Of a stretch of 64,000 nucleotides of DNA, positions 50,840 to 59,287 are shown piece by piece (position 1 is the first letter of the stretch; each line of letters begins with the position of its first letter). The stretch comes from Alphaproteobacteria bacterium (lineage in GTDB: Bacteria; Pseudomonadota; Alphaproteobacteria; JACAEB01). Under the pieces are notes generated by a model. That model did not search any database and was not told the origin of the DNA. It saw only the letters and a program-made list of their open reading frames with translations. The stretch is taken from NCBI GenBank assembly GCA_024236075.1, contig JACKLE010000003.1, positions 1-64,000 on the forward strand, given 5' to 3'. The position numbers were made by a program, and so were the translations under genes.

Positions 50840-51913
50840 TCATGCCTCAAGCATGACGCGCTCGGCCTTCGGGTCGAGGTGCCTGCGCGCGAGTATCTCC
50901 CGGCCCGTCCAGCCGAGATTGCCGTGCCGCATGAGCCCGAAGCGCACCGTGTCCTCGTCGGCGAAGGAACGCATGCCGGGCATGTTGAGCCAGATGCGGA
51001 GCATGTGGCGCTTCTCGGCGAGGTCGCGCGTCTCCTCGGCGTATTCGGCGCGGCCGTGCAGCACCGTGTAGTTGCTCGCGAAATAGAGCTGGCCCGGACG
51101 AAGCTCCACCACGAGGCGGTTGCGGTCCGCGAAGGCGTCGAAGGTGTCGAAGACGACGGTCTCCTCGTTGGTCGGCTTGCGTCCGGCGCGCTCGAAGGGA
51201 CCCGTCATCCAGGGCCGGTTGTAGCGGCAGCTGAGCTGGCCGCCGGCATAGCTGAAGACGGGAATCCTGCGTCCCGACGTCGCCTCCTCCGTGGGCTTGT
51301 TCTCGTTGAAGCGGTCCCAGACGAAGCCCTCGTAGAGGGCCGGAAGCAGCTCGGGGCGCTCGCGCAGGAAATCGTTGTAGACGGCCGCCGAGCTCGCGAG
51401 CGTCGTCGGCGCGCCCGAGGCCGCCTGGCGCACGCAGAGAAGGCCCACCACGTCCGCGAGGTCGACGTGAAGCGGCGCGCGCCGCTTGGTGCCGTAGACG
51501 CGCTTCAACGGCGTCTTGATCGTGCCGCGATCCCATACGTCGGCGACGAGCGCGGCGCGCGCGTCCTGGCTGAGGCAGGTGCCGAGCTGGAGCGCGAGGC
51601 CCCAATACATCAGACGGATCTCGTCGACGGAAAGCTCCTCGACGGGAAAGCCGTCGAGCACGATGAAGCCGCGTCCGTCCCGCACGTCGGACCGGATGCG
51701 CCCGACGAGATCCTTCAGCGCCGCGTCGACCGGGAAGTCGGCCGCGCTCATCTGGGGCAGCCAGAGGCCGCGCTCCTGGACGACGGCGAGGCCCGCGAGC
51801 AGCGATGCGCGCTGCTCCTCGCCGATGGCGACGCGCCAGGAGGTGTCCGCGGCGAGATCGGCGCCCGTCCAGGCGCTGGCGTCGCGCACGGGCTCACGCA
51901 GGATCTCCGGCAT
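50840..51913 (-). CDS. TauD/TfdA-family Fe(II)/2-oxoglutarate dioxygenase (paralogue 2)
   Basis: 357 residues, co-linear with the 360-residue neighbour. Examples: DVRDGRGFIVLDGFPVEELSVDEIRLMYWGLALQLGTC, APLHVDLADVVGLLCVRQA (HVD), ASNYTVLHGRAEYAE (distal His) and KRHMLRIWLNMPGMRSFAD (Arg). Unlike paralogue 1, GRRIPVFSYAGGQLSCRYN and the C-terminal WTGREILARRHLDP differ at several positions. The start at 51913 follows GAGAGGGAACGCC. It is transcribed first, 125 bp before paralogue 1, and is divergent from fabD. Confidence 0.88.
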   Translation of the reverse strand: MPEILREPVRDASAWTGADLAADTSWRVAIGEEQRASLLAGLAVVQERGLWLPQMSAADFPVDAALKDLVGRIRSDVRDGRGFIVLDGFPVEELSVDEIRLMYWGLALQLGTCLSQDARAALVADVWDRGTIKTPLKRVYGTKRRAPLHVDLADVVGLLCVRQAASGAPTTLASSAAVYNDFLRERPELLPALYEGFVWDRFNENKPTEEATSGRRIPVFSYAGGQLSCRYNRPWMTGPFERAGRKPTNEETVVFDTFDAFADRNRLVVELRPGQLYFASNYTVLHGRAEYAEETRDLAEKRHMLRIWLNMPGMRSFADEDTVRFGLMRHGNLGWTGREILARRHLDPKAERVMLEA

Positions 51914-52096
51914 TGGCGTTCCCTCTCGAGTTTCTTGTGCGCCGGCATTCGGGCCGCCGGCTGACGTAACGGCAATCCTAGCGGATCTGACCGCGTTCAG
52001 GCGAGGGGCGAGGCGCCGGCTCGACTTGACAGGGCCGGCGGGGCGCTCATGGATGGCGCCCACGATCTTCGCATTCCTGCCCCAGGAGCGATCCCC

Positions 52097-53026
52097 ATGA
52101 CGCTAGCTTTCACCTTTCCCGGCCAGGGCTCGCAGGCCGTCGGCATGGGCCGCGCCCTCGCGGAAGCCTTCGGCGAGGCGCGCGACGTCTTCGAGCGCGT
52201 CGACGACGCCCTCAAGCAGAAGCTCGCGAGGCTCATGTGGGAGGGGCCCGAGGCCGAGCTCACGCTGACCGAGAACGCCCAGCCCGCGATCATGGCGGTG
52301 AGCGCCGCGATCCTCGCCGTTCTCGAGGGGCAGGCCGGCTACGCGCCGGAAAGGCATCTGCGCTTCGTAGCCGGACATTCCTTGGGCGAATATTCCGCCC
52401 TCGTTGCGGCGAAGGCGCTGGCGCTCGAGGATGCCGCCCGGCTCCTGAAGCGCCGGGGCCAGGCGATGCAGAGGGCGGTCGCGCCCGGCGAGGGCGCGAT
52501 GGCGGCGCTTCTCGGCATCGACCTCGAGGCCGTCGAGGCGAAGGTCGTGGGCGAGGGCGTCGCCATCGCCAACGACAATGCGCCCGGCCAGGTGGTGATC
52601 TCCGGCGCGGCCGCGGCCGTCGCGGCCGCCAACGAGCGAGCCAAGGCCGCCGGCGCCAAGAAGGCGGTGATGCTCCAGGTGAGCGCGCCCTTCCACTGTC
52701 CGCTGATGGAGCCCGCCGCGCGGGAGATGCGCGCGGCGCTCGCCGAGGTGACGCTCCGGCCTCTCGCCGTTCCGCTCGTCGCCAACGTCACGGCGCGGGA
52801 AGTCTCCGAGCCGTCCCGCGTCCGCGACCTCCTGGTCGAGCAGGTGACGGGGCGCGTGCGCTGGCGCGAGAGCGTCGCCTACATGGCCGGCGAGGGCGTC
52901 ACCCGCCTCGCCGAGGTCGGCGCGGGCAGGGTGCTCGCCACCATGGCCAAGCGCATCGTCAAGGATGTCGAACTCGTCAACATCGAAAGCCCGGCCGACA
53001 TCGACGCCTTCGCGAAGACGCTCTGA
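52097..53026 (+). CDS. fabD: Malonyl-CoA:ACP transacylase
   Basis: 309 residues. Catalytic serine in FVAGHSLGEYSALVAAKAL, substrate Arg in RGQAMQRAV and catalytic His in QVSAPFHCPLMEPAA. TFPGQGSQAVGMGRAL opens the protein. It supplies malonyl-ACP for fatty acid synthesis. ATG 52097 follows AGGAGCGATCCCC. Its stop overlaps the next gene (TGATG). Confidence 0.97.
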   Translation: MTLAFTFPGQGSQAVGMGRALAEAFGEARDVFERVDDALKQKLARLMWEGPEAELTLTENAQPAIMAVSAAILAVLEGQAGYAPERHLRFVAGHSLGEYSALVAAKALALEDAARLLKRRGQAMQRAVAPGEGAMAALLGIDLEAVEAKVVGEGVAIANDNAPGQVVISGAAAAVAAANERAKAAGAKKAVMLQVSAPFHCPLMEPAAREMRAALAEVTLRPLAVPLVANVTAREVSEPSRVRDLLVEQVTGRVRWRESVAYMAGEGVTRLAEVGAGRVLATMAKRIVKDVELVNIESPADIDAFAKTL

Positions 53027-54093
53027 TGACGGATGAACGGACCCGGCGCGAGGCGGCCCGCGAGGCCTTCTCCTTTCAGGTGAAGGCCTGCGCCGAGCTC
53101 GACGCGCCGTTCACCGGCGCGGTGTGCGCGGCCCTCATCCGCGCGCTCGACGGCGAGGGCGAGATCGCGCGGATCGTCGACGGCTTCGAGCTCGAGCCTC
53201 TGGCGGCGGCGCTCTCGCTGCGCCTTTGCGGGGCGCTGCATTTTCTCGCGCGGCGCGGCGACGTGCCGGCTCTCGCCGGGCTCTATGCGCAGGCCGGGGC
53301 GGCGCCCGATCCCGCGGCGCTCGATGCCGCCGTCGCGGAGGCGGCGAGGCGCTTCCCGAAGGTCTTCGCGGACTATGTCGGCCGCGCGGTACAGACCAAC
53401 GAGGTGATGCGCTCGAGCGCGCTCGCGCCGGGCTACCTCGCCACCCACGCGGTCCATCCCTTGCCGCTGCGATGCCTCGAGATCGGCGCTTCGGCGGGCC
53501 TCAATCTCGCCTGGGACCGGTATCGCTACAGCTTCGGCGGCGCGAGCTGGGGCCGACCGGAGAGCCCCCTCCATCTCGTGCCGAGATGGGAGGGGCCGCC
53601 GCCGCCCCTCGGGGACGCGACGGTCGCGGAGCGCGCCGGATGCGACCTCGCGCCGATGGATCTCGGCGACGCCGAGGAGCGGGCCCGCGCACGGTCCTAT
53701 GTCTGGGCCGAGCAGGCCGAGCGCCTCGGGCGCTTCGACGCGGCGGCGGGGCTCGCGGCCCGAAGCGGCATCCGGGTCGAGAAGATCGACGCCGGCAAGT
53801 TTCTCGCCCGCGAGCTCGCGCGCCCGCGCGACGGGCAGCTCACCGTCGTTGCGCATTCGGTCGTCTATCAGTATCTGAGCCCCGAGACGCGCGAGGCGTT
53901 CCGCAGGGCGCTCGAAAGCGCGGGAGCGCGCGCCGACGCGCGGTCGCCTCTCGGCTGGCTGCGCCTTGAGCCCAATCCCGAGACCTTCGATTTCGAGGTG
54001 CGGCTCACGCTCTGGCCAGGAGGCGTCGACCGCCGCCTGGCCGTCGCCCACCCCCACGGCGCCTGGGTGCGCTGGGAAGGTCTCGCTCCATGA
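53026..54093 (+). CDS. DUF2332 family protein
   Basis: 355 residues, soluble, no signal peptide. DUF2332 features are present: HFLARRGDVPALAGLY, ARRFPKVFADYVGRAVQTNEVMRSSAL, HPLPLRCLEIGASAGLNLAWDRYRY and DLAPMDLGDAEERARARSYVWAEQAERL, then VVAHSVVYQYLSPETR and WLRLEPNPETFDFEVRLTLWPGG. The LEIGASAGLNL strand-loop looks like a SAM-binding Rossmann motif, and the family may be methyltransferase-like; no activity is known. It is wedged between fabD (1-bp overlap) and fabG (22 bp away), so it is in the fab operon. Confidence 0.9.
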   Translation: MTDERTRREAAREAFSFQVKACAELDAPFTGAVCAALIRALDGEGEIARIVDGFELEPLAAALSLRLCGALHFLARRGDVPALAGLYAQAGAAPDPAALDAAVAEAARRFPKVFADYVGRAVQTNEVMRSSALAPGYLATHAVHPLPLRCLEIGASAGLNLAWDRYRYSFGGASWGRPESPLHLVPRWEGPPPPLGDATVAERAGCDLAPMDLGDAEERARARSYVWAEQAERLGRFDAAAGLAARSGIRVEKIDAGKFLARELARPRDGQLTVVAHSVVYQYLSPETREAFRRALESAGARADARSPLGWLRLEPNPETFDFEVRLTLWPGGVDRRLAVAHPHGAWVRWEGLAP

Positions 54094-54115
54094 GCAGGCA
54101 AGAAAGGAAGCGGCC

Positions 54116-54853
54116 ATGTTCGACCTGACCGGAAAATCCGCCCTCGTCACCGGGGCCACGGGAGGCATCGGCGCGGCCATCGCGGAGGCGCTTCATGCCG
54201 GCGGTGCCGATGTCGCGCTCTCCGGCACGCGCGCCGAGGCGCTGGAGGCGCTGCGCCAAAAGCTCGGCTCGCGGGCGCATGCGCTGCCCTGCAATCTCGG
54301 CGACCCGGCGGCCGTCGAGGCGCTTCCCAAGGCGGCCGAGGAGGCCATGGGCAAGGTCGACATCCTCGTGAACAATGCCGGCATCACGCGGGACAATCTC
54401 TTCCTGCGCATGAAGGACGAGGAATGGGACACGGTGATCGCCGTCGACCTCACGGCCGCCTTCAAGCTCGCGCGCGCGCTCCTCAAGGGCATGATGAAGC
54501 GCCGCTGGGGGCGCATCGTCTCCATCACCTCGGTCGTCGGCCACATGGGCAATCCGGGGCAGGGGAACTACGCGGCCGCCAAGGCGGGGCTCGCGGGCCT
54601 CACGCGCTCGCTCGCCGCCGAGGTCGCGAGCCGCAACATCACCGCGAACTGCATCGCTCCCGGCTTCATCGAGACGCCCATGACGGACGCCCTCAAGGAG
54701 GAGCAGCGCACCGCCCTCAAGGCCACCATTCCGGTCGGCCGCTTCGGGACGCCCGGCGACATCGCGGCGGCCGTGCGCTATCTCGCGAGCGAAGAGGCGG
54801 CCTACGTCACCGGCCAAACCCTTCACATCAATGGCGGAATGGCGATGCTTTGA
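54116..54853 (+). CDS. fabG: 3-oxoacyl-ACP reductase
   Basis: 245 residues. NADPH motif VTGATGGIGAAIAEAL, NNAGITRDNLFLRMKDEEW, catalytic Ser in SITSVVGHMGNPGQ and YxxxK in GNYAAAKAGLAGLTRS; GFIETPMTDAL and the C-terminal GQTLHINGGMAML are diagnostic. It reduces 3-oxoacyl-ACP. The ATG follows AAAGGAAGCGGCC. acpP follows after 216 bp. Confidence 0.97.
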   Translation: MFDLTGKSALVTGATGGIGAAIAEALHAGGADVALSGTRAEALEALRQKLGSRAHALPCNLGDPAAVEALPKAAEEAMGKVDILVNNAGITRDNLFLRMKDEEWDTVIAVDLTAAFKLARALLKGMMKRRWGRIVSITSVVGHMGNPGQGNYAAAKAGLAGLTRSLAAEVASRNITANCIAPGFIETPMTDALKEEQRTALKATIPVGRFGTPGDIAAAVRYLASEEAAYVTGQTLHINGGMAML

Positions 54854-55069
54854 CGCGCTCCGAGGGCGTCGGCGACCGGCTAGTCGCGCCGAATAAAGTA
54901 TGTTACGAGACGCGTCATCTCCGGGACTCATCCCGCTTTCCGGCCGACCTCGGCAAGCGTCCGCCCGGCGCGGGCGGGCTCAAAAGGGGTGCTCGGGCTA
55001 AGATCGGCGTGGGAGTCGAGCCCGATCCCCCCGGACTGTTCAGGACGACCATTCAAGGAAGGACTCATG

Positions 55070-55309
55070 ATGAGTGACATTTCGGAGCGCGTGAAGAAGA
55101 TCGTCATCGAGCATCTCGATGTGGAGGCCGACAAGGTCTCGGCGAACGCGAGCTTCATCGACGACCTCGGCTCGGACAGCCTGGACATCGTCGAGCTGGT
55201 CATGGCCTTCGAGGAAGAGTTCGGGGTCGAGATTCCCGACGAGGCGGCCGAAACCATTCAGACGGTCGGCGACGCCATCAAGTTCATCGAGCAGAACGCC
55301 TCGTCCTGA
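55070..55309 (+). CDS. acpP: Acyl carrier protein
   Basis: 79 residues, acidic. The phosphopantetheine serine is S37 in DDLGSDSLDIVELVM, with MAFEEEFGVEIPDEAAETIQ following. AAGGAAGG sits before tandem ATGs at 55067 and 55070; the second matches the family start MSDISERVKKIV. The 213-bp gap from fabG may contain a promoter, but I see no convincing boxes. Confidence 0.98.
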   Translation: MSDISERVKKIVIEHLDVEADKVSANASFIDDLGSDSLDIVELVMAFEEEFGVEIPDEAAETIQTVGDAIKFIEQNASS

Positions 55310-55334
55310 CCCGGACCGCGTTGCGTACCGGACC

Positions 55335-56603
55335 ATGACACGGCGGGTCGTCGTAACCGGAATGGGCATGGTCACGCCGCTCGCTTGCGGCGTCGAGGAG
55401 ACGTGGTCGCGCCTCCTCGAGGGCATGTCCGGCGCGCGCCGCATCGAGAAGTTCGACGTCTCGGATCTGCCCGCCAAGATCGCCTGCAACGTTCCTCGCG
55501 GCGACGGCTCGAACGCCACCTTCAATGCCGACGACTGGATGGAGCCCAAGGAGCAGCGGCGGGTCGACGACTTCATCGTCTTCGCCATGGCCGCCGCCCA
55601 GCAGGCGGTTTTCGATTCGGGTTGGCAGCCCACGGACTATGAGGAGCAGTGCCGCACCGGCGTCCTCATCGGCTCCGGCATCGGCGGGCTTCCCGGCATC
55701 GAGGAGACGGCGATCCTGCTCCACGAGAAGGGCCCGAGGAAGGTCAGCCCCTTCTTCATCCCCGGCCGGCTCATCAATCTGTGCAGCGGCCACGTCTCCA
55801 TCCGCTTCGGCTTTCGCGGGCCCAATCATGCCGTCGTCACGGCCTGCTCGACGGGCGCGCACGCGATCGGCGACGCGATGCGCCTCATCCGCTACGGCGA
55901 TGCCGACGTGATGGTGGCCGGCGGGGCGGAGGCGGCCATCTCGCGCCTCGGCATGGCGGGCTTCGCGGCCTGCCGCGCGCTCTCCACGGGCTTCAACGAC
56001 ACGCCGCAGAAGGCCTCGCGCCCCTATGACAAGGACCGCGACGGCTTCGTGATGGGCGAGGGCGCGGGCGTCGTGGTGCTCGAGGAGCTCGAGCACGCGA
56101 AGCGGCGCGGCGCGAAGATCTACGCCGAGGTCACGGGCTACGGCCTCTCGGGCGACGCCTACCACATCACCGCGCCGTCCGAGGACGGCGACGGCGGCTT
56201 CCGTTCCATGAAGGCGGCGCTCGCCTCGGCCGGGCGCACGCCCTCCGAGATCGACTACGTCAACGCGCACGGCACCTCGACGCCGCTCGGCGACGAGATC
56301 GAGCTCGGCGCGGTCACGCGCCTCTTCGGCAATTCGGTGGGGCGCGTCTCCATGTCCTCGACGAAATCCTCCGTGGGCCATCTCCTGGGCGCGGCGGGGG
56401 CGGTCGAGGCGATCTTCTCGATCCTGGCGATCCGCGACGGCATCGCGCCGGCGACGCTCAATCTCGACAATCCCTCGGTCGAGACCGAAATCGACCTTGT
56501 GCCGCACCGGCCGAAGAAGCGCGACATCAGGGCCGCGCTGTCGAATTCGTTCGGGTTCGGCGGAACGAATGCCTCGCTCGTCGTCGAGCGGTACGAGAGC
56601 TGA
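55335..56603 (+). CDS. fabF: 3-oxoacyl-ACP synthase II
   Basis: 422 residues. Catalytic triad: Cys in NHAVVTACSTGAHAIGDAM, His in YVNAHGTSTPLGDEIE and His in STKSSVGHLLGAAGAVEAI. It opens with RRVVVTGMGMVTPLACGVEE and ends SNSFGFGGTNASLVVERY. Elongates fatty acyl-ACP. Start 55335; ribosome site weak (CCGGACC). It sits 25 bp after acpP. Confidence 0.97.
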   Translation: MTRRVVVTGMGMVTPLACGVEETWSRLLEGMSGARRIEKFDVSDLPAKIACNVPRGDGSNATFNADDWMEPKEQRRVDDFIVFAMAAAQQAVFDSGWQPTDYEEQCRTGVLIGSGIGGLPGIEETAILLHEKGPRKVSPFFIPGRLINLCSGHVSIRFGFRGPNHAVVTACSTGAHAIGDAMRLIRYGDADVMVAGGAEAAISRLGMAGFAACRALSTGFNDTPQKASRPYDKDRDGFVMGEGAGVVVLEELEHAKRRGAKIYAEVTGYGLSGDAYHITAPSEDGDGGFRSMKAALASAGRTPSEIDYVNAHGTSTPLGDEIELGAVTRLFGNSVGRVSMSSTKSSVGHLLGAAGAVEAIFSILAIRDGIAPATLNLDNPSVETEIDLVPHRPKKRDIRAALSNSFGFGGTNASLVVERYES

Positions 56604-56689
56604 CGGGGCCGGCCGCGCCCTGACCCGGCGCGCGGCGAATGCCTGTACCGAGCCGGATCGTGCGGTGCGTGCTCAAGGGGGTGAAGGCC

Positions 56690-57682
56690 ATGGCCGGATT
56701 CGTGCGTGTGACGATCGCCCTCGCCTTCATAGGTGTGGTGATCTGCGGCGCCGTCCTTGCCTACGGCAAGGTGCGCTTCGAGTCGCCGGGGCCCGCGACC
56801 GTCACGGGCGAGCCCACGGTGGTGCTCCTCGAGCGCGGCCTCGGCGTCCAGGCCATCGCGCGGCGCCTGAAGGACGCCGGGGTCATCACCAATTCGCGGC
56901 TCTTCTGGATCGGCACGCGGCTGCGCCGGGTCGACGGCGAGCTCAAGGCCGGCGAGTACGCGATCCCGTCGCGGGCCTCGATGCGCGAGATCGTCGCGAT
57001 CCTGCGCGGCGGCCGCTCCATCCAGTATCCGCTGACCGTTCCGGAGGGGCTTTCGATCGCGCAGGTCCTCGACCTCGTCGCCGGACATGGGGCGCTCGCG
57101 GGCGAGGTCGGCGAGGCGCCTCCCGAGGGCAGCCTCCTTCCCGAGACCTACCTCGTGACGCGCGGGACGACACGCGCCGAGGTCGTCGCCCGCATGAGGA
57201 AGGCTTCGGACGAGGCCCTCGCGCGCCTGTGGGAGGGCCGCGCCGAGGGACTTCCGCTGAAATCCCCCGAGGAAGCGCTGATCCTCGCCTCCATCGTCGA
57301 GAAGGAGACCGGCGTCGCGTCCGAGCGCCCGCTCGTGGCCTCGGTCTTCGTCAATCGCTTGAACCGGGGCGTGTCGCTCCAGTCCGATCCGACCGTCATC
57401 TACGGCCTCACCGGCGGCCGCCCGCTGGGGCGTCCCATCCGCCAGAGCGAGCTCGAGCGCGACACGCCCTACAACACCTACCTCCATGCGGGCCTGCCGC
57501 CGACGCCGATCGCCAATCCCGGAGAGGCCTCGCTCGCGGCCGTCCTCGATCCGCCGAAGACAGACTATCTGTACTTCGTCGCGGACGGCTCCGGCGGCCA
57601 TGTCTTCGCGGCGACGCTCGCCGAGCACAATCGCAACGTCGCCAAGTGGCGCGCCTTTGAGCGCGAGAACGGCCTGCGCTGA
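56690..57682 (+). CDS. mltG: Endolytic murein transglycosylase
   Basis: 330 residues. N-terminal membrane anchor (VRVTIALAFIGVVICGAVLAY), a LysM-like/YceG N-part, and the YceG catalytic core with the active-site Glu in LASIVEKETGVASERPLVASVF, LQSDPTVIYGLTGGR and SPYNTYLHAGLPPTPIANPG. It cuts glycan chains at the inner membrane during peptidoglycan synthesis. The ATG at 56690 follows GGGGGTGAAGG. An earlier ATG at 56639 has no ribosome site. Confidence 0.95.
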   Translation: MAGFVRVTIALAFIGVVICGAVLAYGKVRFESPGPATVTGEPTVVLLERGLGVQAIARRLKDAGVITNSRLFWIGTRLRRVDGELKAGEYAIPSRASMREIVAILRGGRSIQYPLTVPEGLSIAQVLDLVAGHGALAGEVGEAPPEGSLLPETYLVTRGTTRAEVVARMRKASDEALARLWEGRAEGLPLKSPEEALILASIVEKETGVASERPLVASVFVNRLNRGVSLQSDPTVIYGLTGGRPLGRPIRQSELERDTPYNTYLHAGLPPTPIANPGEASLAAVLDPPKTDYLYFVADGSGGHVFAATLAEHNRNVAKWRAFERENGLR

Positions 57683-57746
57683 CTTGCCCCGCAGCGGAAT
57701 CCCCGGCTAGCTCAAGGCCTTCGGCGCGCGAGGAAAGGATGGCACC

Positions 57747-58634
57747 ATGGCGCTCGCGAGCATGACGGGCTTCGGCCATGCCGAAGGCGGCGATCCGGGC
57801 CTGCGCTTCCAGTGGGAGCTTCGGAGCGTCAATGGCCGTGGCCTCGACATGCGCCTGCGCCTCGCGCCCGGCTTCGAGCATCTCGAGCAGGGCGTTCGGG
57901 CCGCCATAACCGGCGCCCTGAAGCGCGGCAACGTCCAGGCGAGCCTCGCGGTGAAGCGCGAGCAGAGCGCCGGCGAGCTGCGCCTCAACGAGGAGGCCTT
58001 CGAGCAGGTCCTCGCCGTCGCCGAGGCGGTTCGCAAGCGCGTCGGAGCGAATCCGATTTCGGTCGAGGGGCTCCTCTCGCTGCGCGGCGTGCTCGAATTC
58101 GCCGATCCCGAGGCCGATGAGGCGCAGGTCGCCGCGCGCGACGGCGCCGTCATGGCGGCGCTCCAGGAGGCGCTCGCCCAGCTCGCGCGGGCGCGCGGCG
58201 AGGAGGGCGCGCGCCTCGTCGAGGTGCTCGCCGCCCAGATCGACCGCATCGCCGAGCTCGCGGACGCGGCGCGCGCGCTGTCCCAGGCGAGCCCCGAGGG
58301 CCTGCGCAGGCGGCTCGTGGAGGGGCTCAAGGCACTACTCGCCCTCGACCCGCCCGTCGGCGAGGAGCGCCTCGCCCAGGAGCTCGCGCTCCAGCTCGTG
58401 AAGGCCGACGTGCGCGAGGAGCTCGACCGGCTCGATGCGCATTGCGCCGCGGCGCGCGATCTTCTGCGCGCGGACGAGCCCGTGGGGCGGCGCTTCGAGT
58501 TTCTCGTGCAGGAGCTCCAGCGCGAGGCCAACACGCTCTGCTCGAAATCGAGCGAGCTCGAGCTCACGCGGCTCGGTCTTGAGCTCAAGGCCGTGATCGA
58601 CCAGGTGCGCGAGCAGGTCCAGAACCTGGAGTGA
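57747..58634 (+). CDS. yicC: YicC family endoribonuclease
   Basis: 295 residues. N-terminal MALASMTGFGHAEG and LRSVNGRGLDMRLRLAPGFEHLEQGVRAAI, with the C-terminal FEFLVQELQREANTLCSKS and TRLGLELKAVIDQVREQVQNLE are typical of YicC, a stress-related endoribonuclease. The ATG follows AAAGGATGGCACC. It ends 8 bp before gmk, which overlaps in the conserved order. Confidence 0.95.
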   Translation: MALASMTGFGHAEGGDPGLRFQWELRSVNGRGLDMRLRLAPGFEHLEQGVRAAITGALKRGNVQASLAVKREQSAGELRLNEEAFEQVLAVAEAVRKRVGANPISVEGLLSLRGVLEFADPEADEAQVAARDGAVMAALQEALAQLARARGEEGARLVEVLAAQIDRIAELADAARALSQASPEGLRRRLVEGLKALLALDPPVGEERLAQELALQLVKADVREELDRLDAHCAAARDLLRADEPVGRRFEFLVQELQREANTLCSKSSELELTRLGLELKAVIDQVREQVQNLE

Positions 58635-58642
58635 GGCACGCA

Positions 58643-59278
58643 ATGACCCCGATCGAGCGCCGCGGGCTTCTCTTCGTCCTCTCCTCGCCGTCGGGCGCGG
58701 GCAAGACGACGCTCGGCCGGCGCCTCCTCGAGGCGGACGCCGCGCTCACGCTCTCGATCTCGGCGACCACGCGCCCGCGCCGGCAAAGCGAGATCGAGGG
58801 CCGCGACTATCACTTCGTCAGCCTCAAGACTTTCGAGCGCATGGCCGCGCAGGGCGATTTCCTCGAGCACGCGGAGGTCTTCGGCAACCGCTACGGCACG
58901 CCCCGCGAGCCGGTGGCCGAGGCGCTCGCGCAGGGGCGCGACGTGCTCTTCGACGTCGACTGGCAGGGCGCGAAGCAGCTCCGCGCCAACGCGCCCGAGG
59001 ACCTCGTCCTCGTCTTCGTGCTGCCGCCGAGCGCGGCCGCCCTCGAGAACCGCCTCAGGACCCGCGCCCAGGACTCGGCGGAGGTCATTCGCGACCGCAT
59101 GTCGCGCGCCGCCGAGGAGGTCTCGCACTGGGGCGAGTACGACTACGTCATCGTCAACGACGACCTCGAGCGCGCCTACAACGAGGTGCGCGCCATCCTC
59201 ACCGCCGAGCGGCTGAAGCGCGAGCGGCGCAAGGGGCTTTCCGCCTTCGTCGAGGGGCTGCTCAAGGATCTCGGCTGA
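58643..59278 (+). CDS. gmk: Guanylate kinase
   Basis: 211 residues. P-loop LSSPSGAGKTTLGRRLL, GMP-binding TTRPRRQSEIEGRDYHFVS and FLEHAEVFGNRYGTPREPV, VDWQGAKQLR and the lid DSAEVIRDRMSRAAEEVSHW. Phosphorylates GMP to GDP. Start 58643 ATG; a GTG 12 bp upstream overlaps yicC. It is the last rightward gene of this run. Confidence 0.97.
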   Translation: MTPIERRGLLFVLSSPSGAGKTTLGRRLLEADAALTLSISATTRPRRQSEIEGRDYHFVSLKTFERMAAQGDFLEHAEVFGNRYGTPREPVAEALAQGRDVLFDVDWQGAKQLRANAPEDLVLVFVLPPSAAALENRLRTRAQDSAEVIRDRMSRAAEEVSHWGEYDYVIVNDDLERAYNEVRAILTAERLKRERRKGLSAFVEGLLKDLG

Positions 59279-59287
59279 GCGGCGGCT

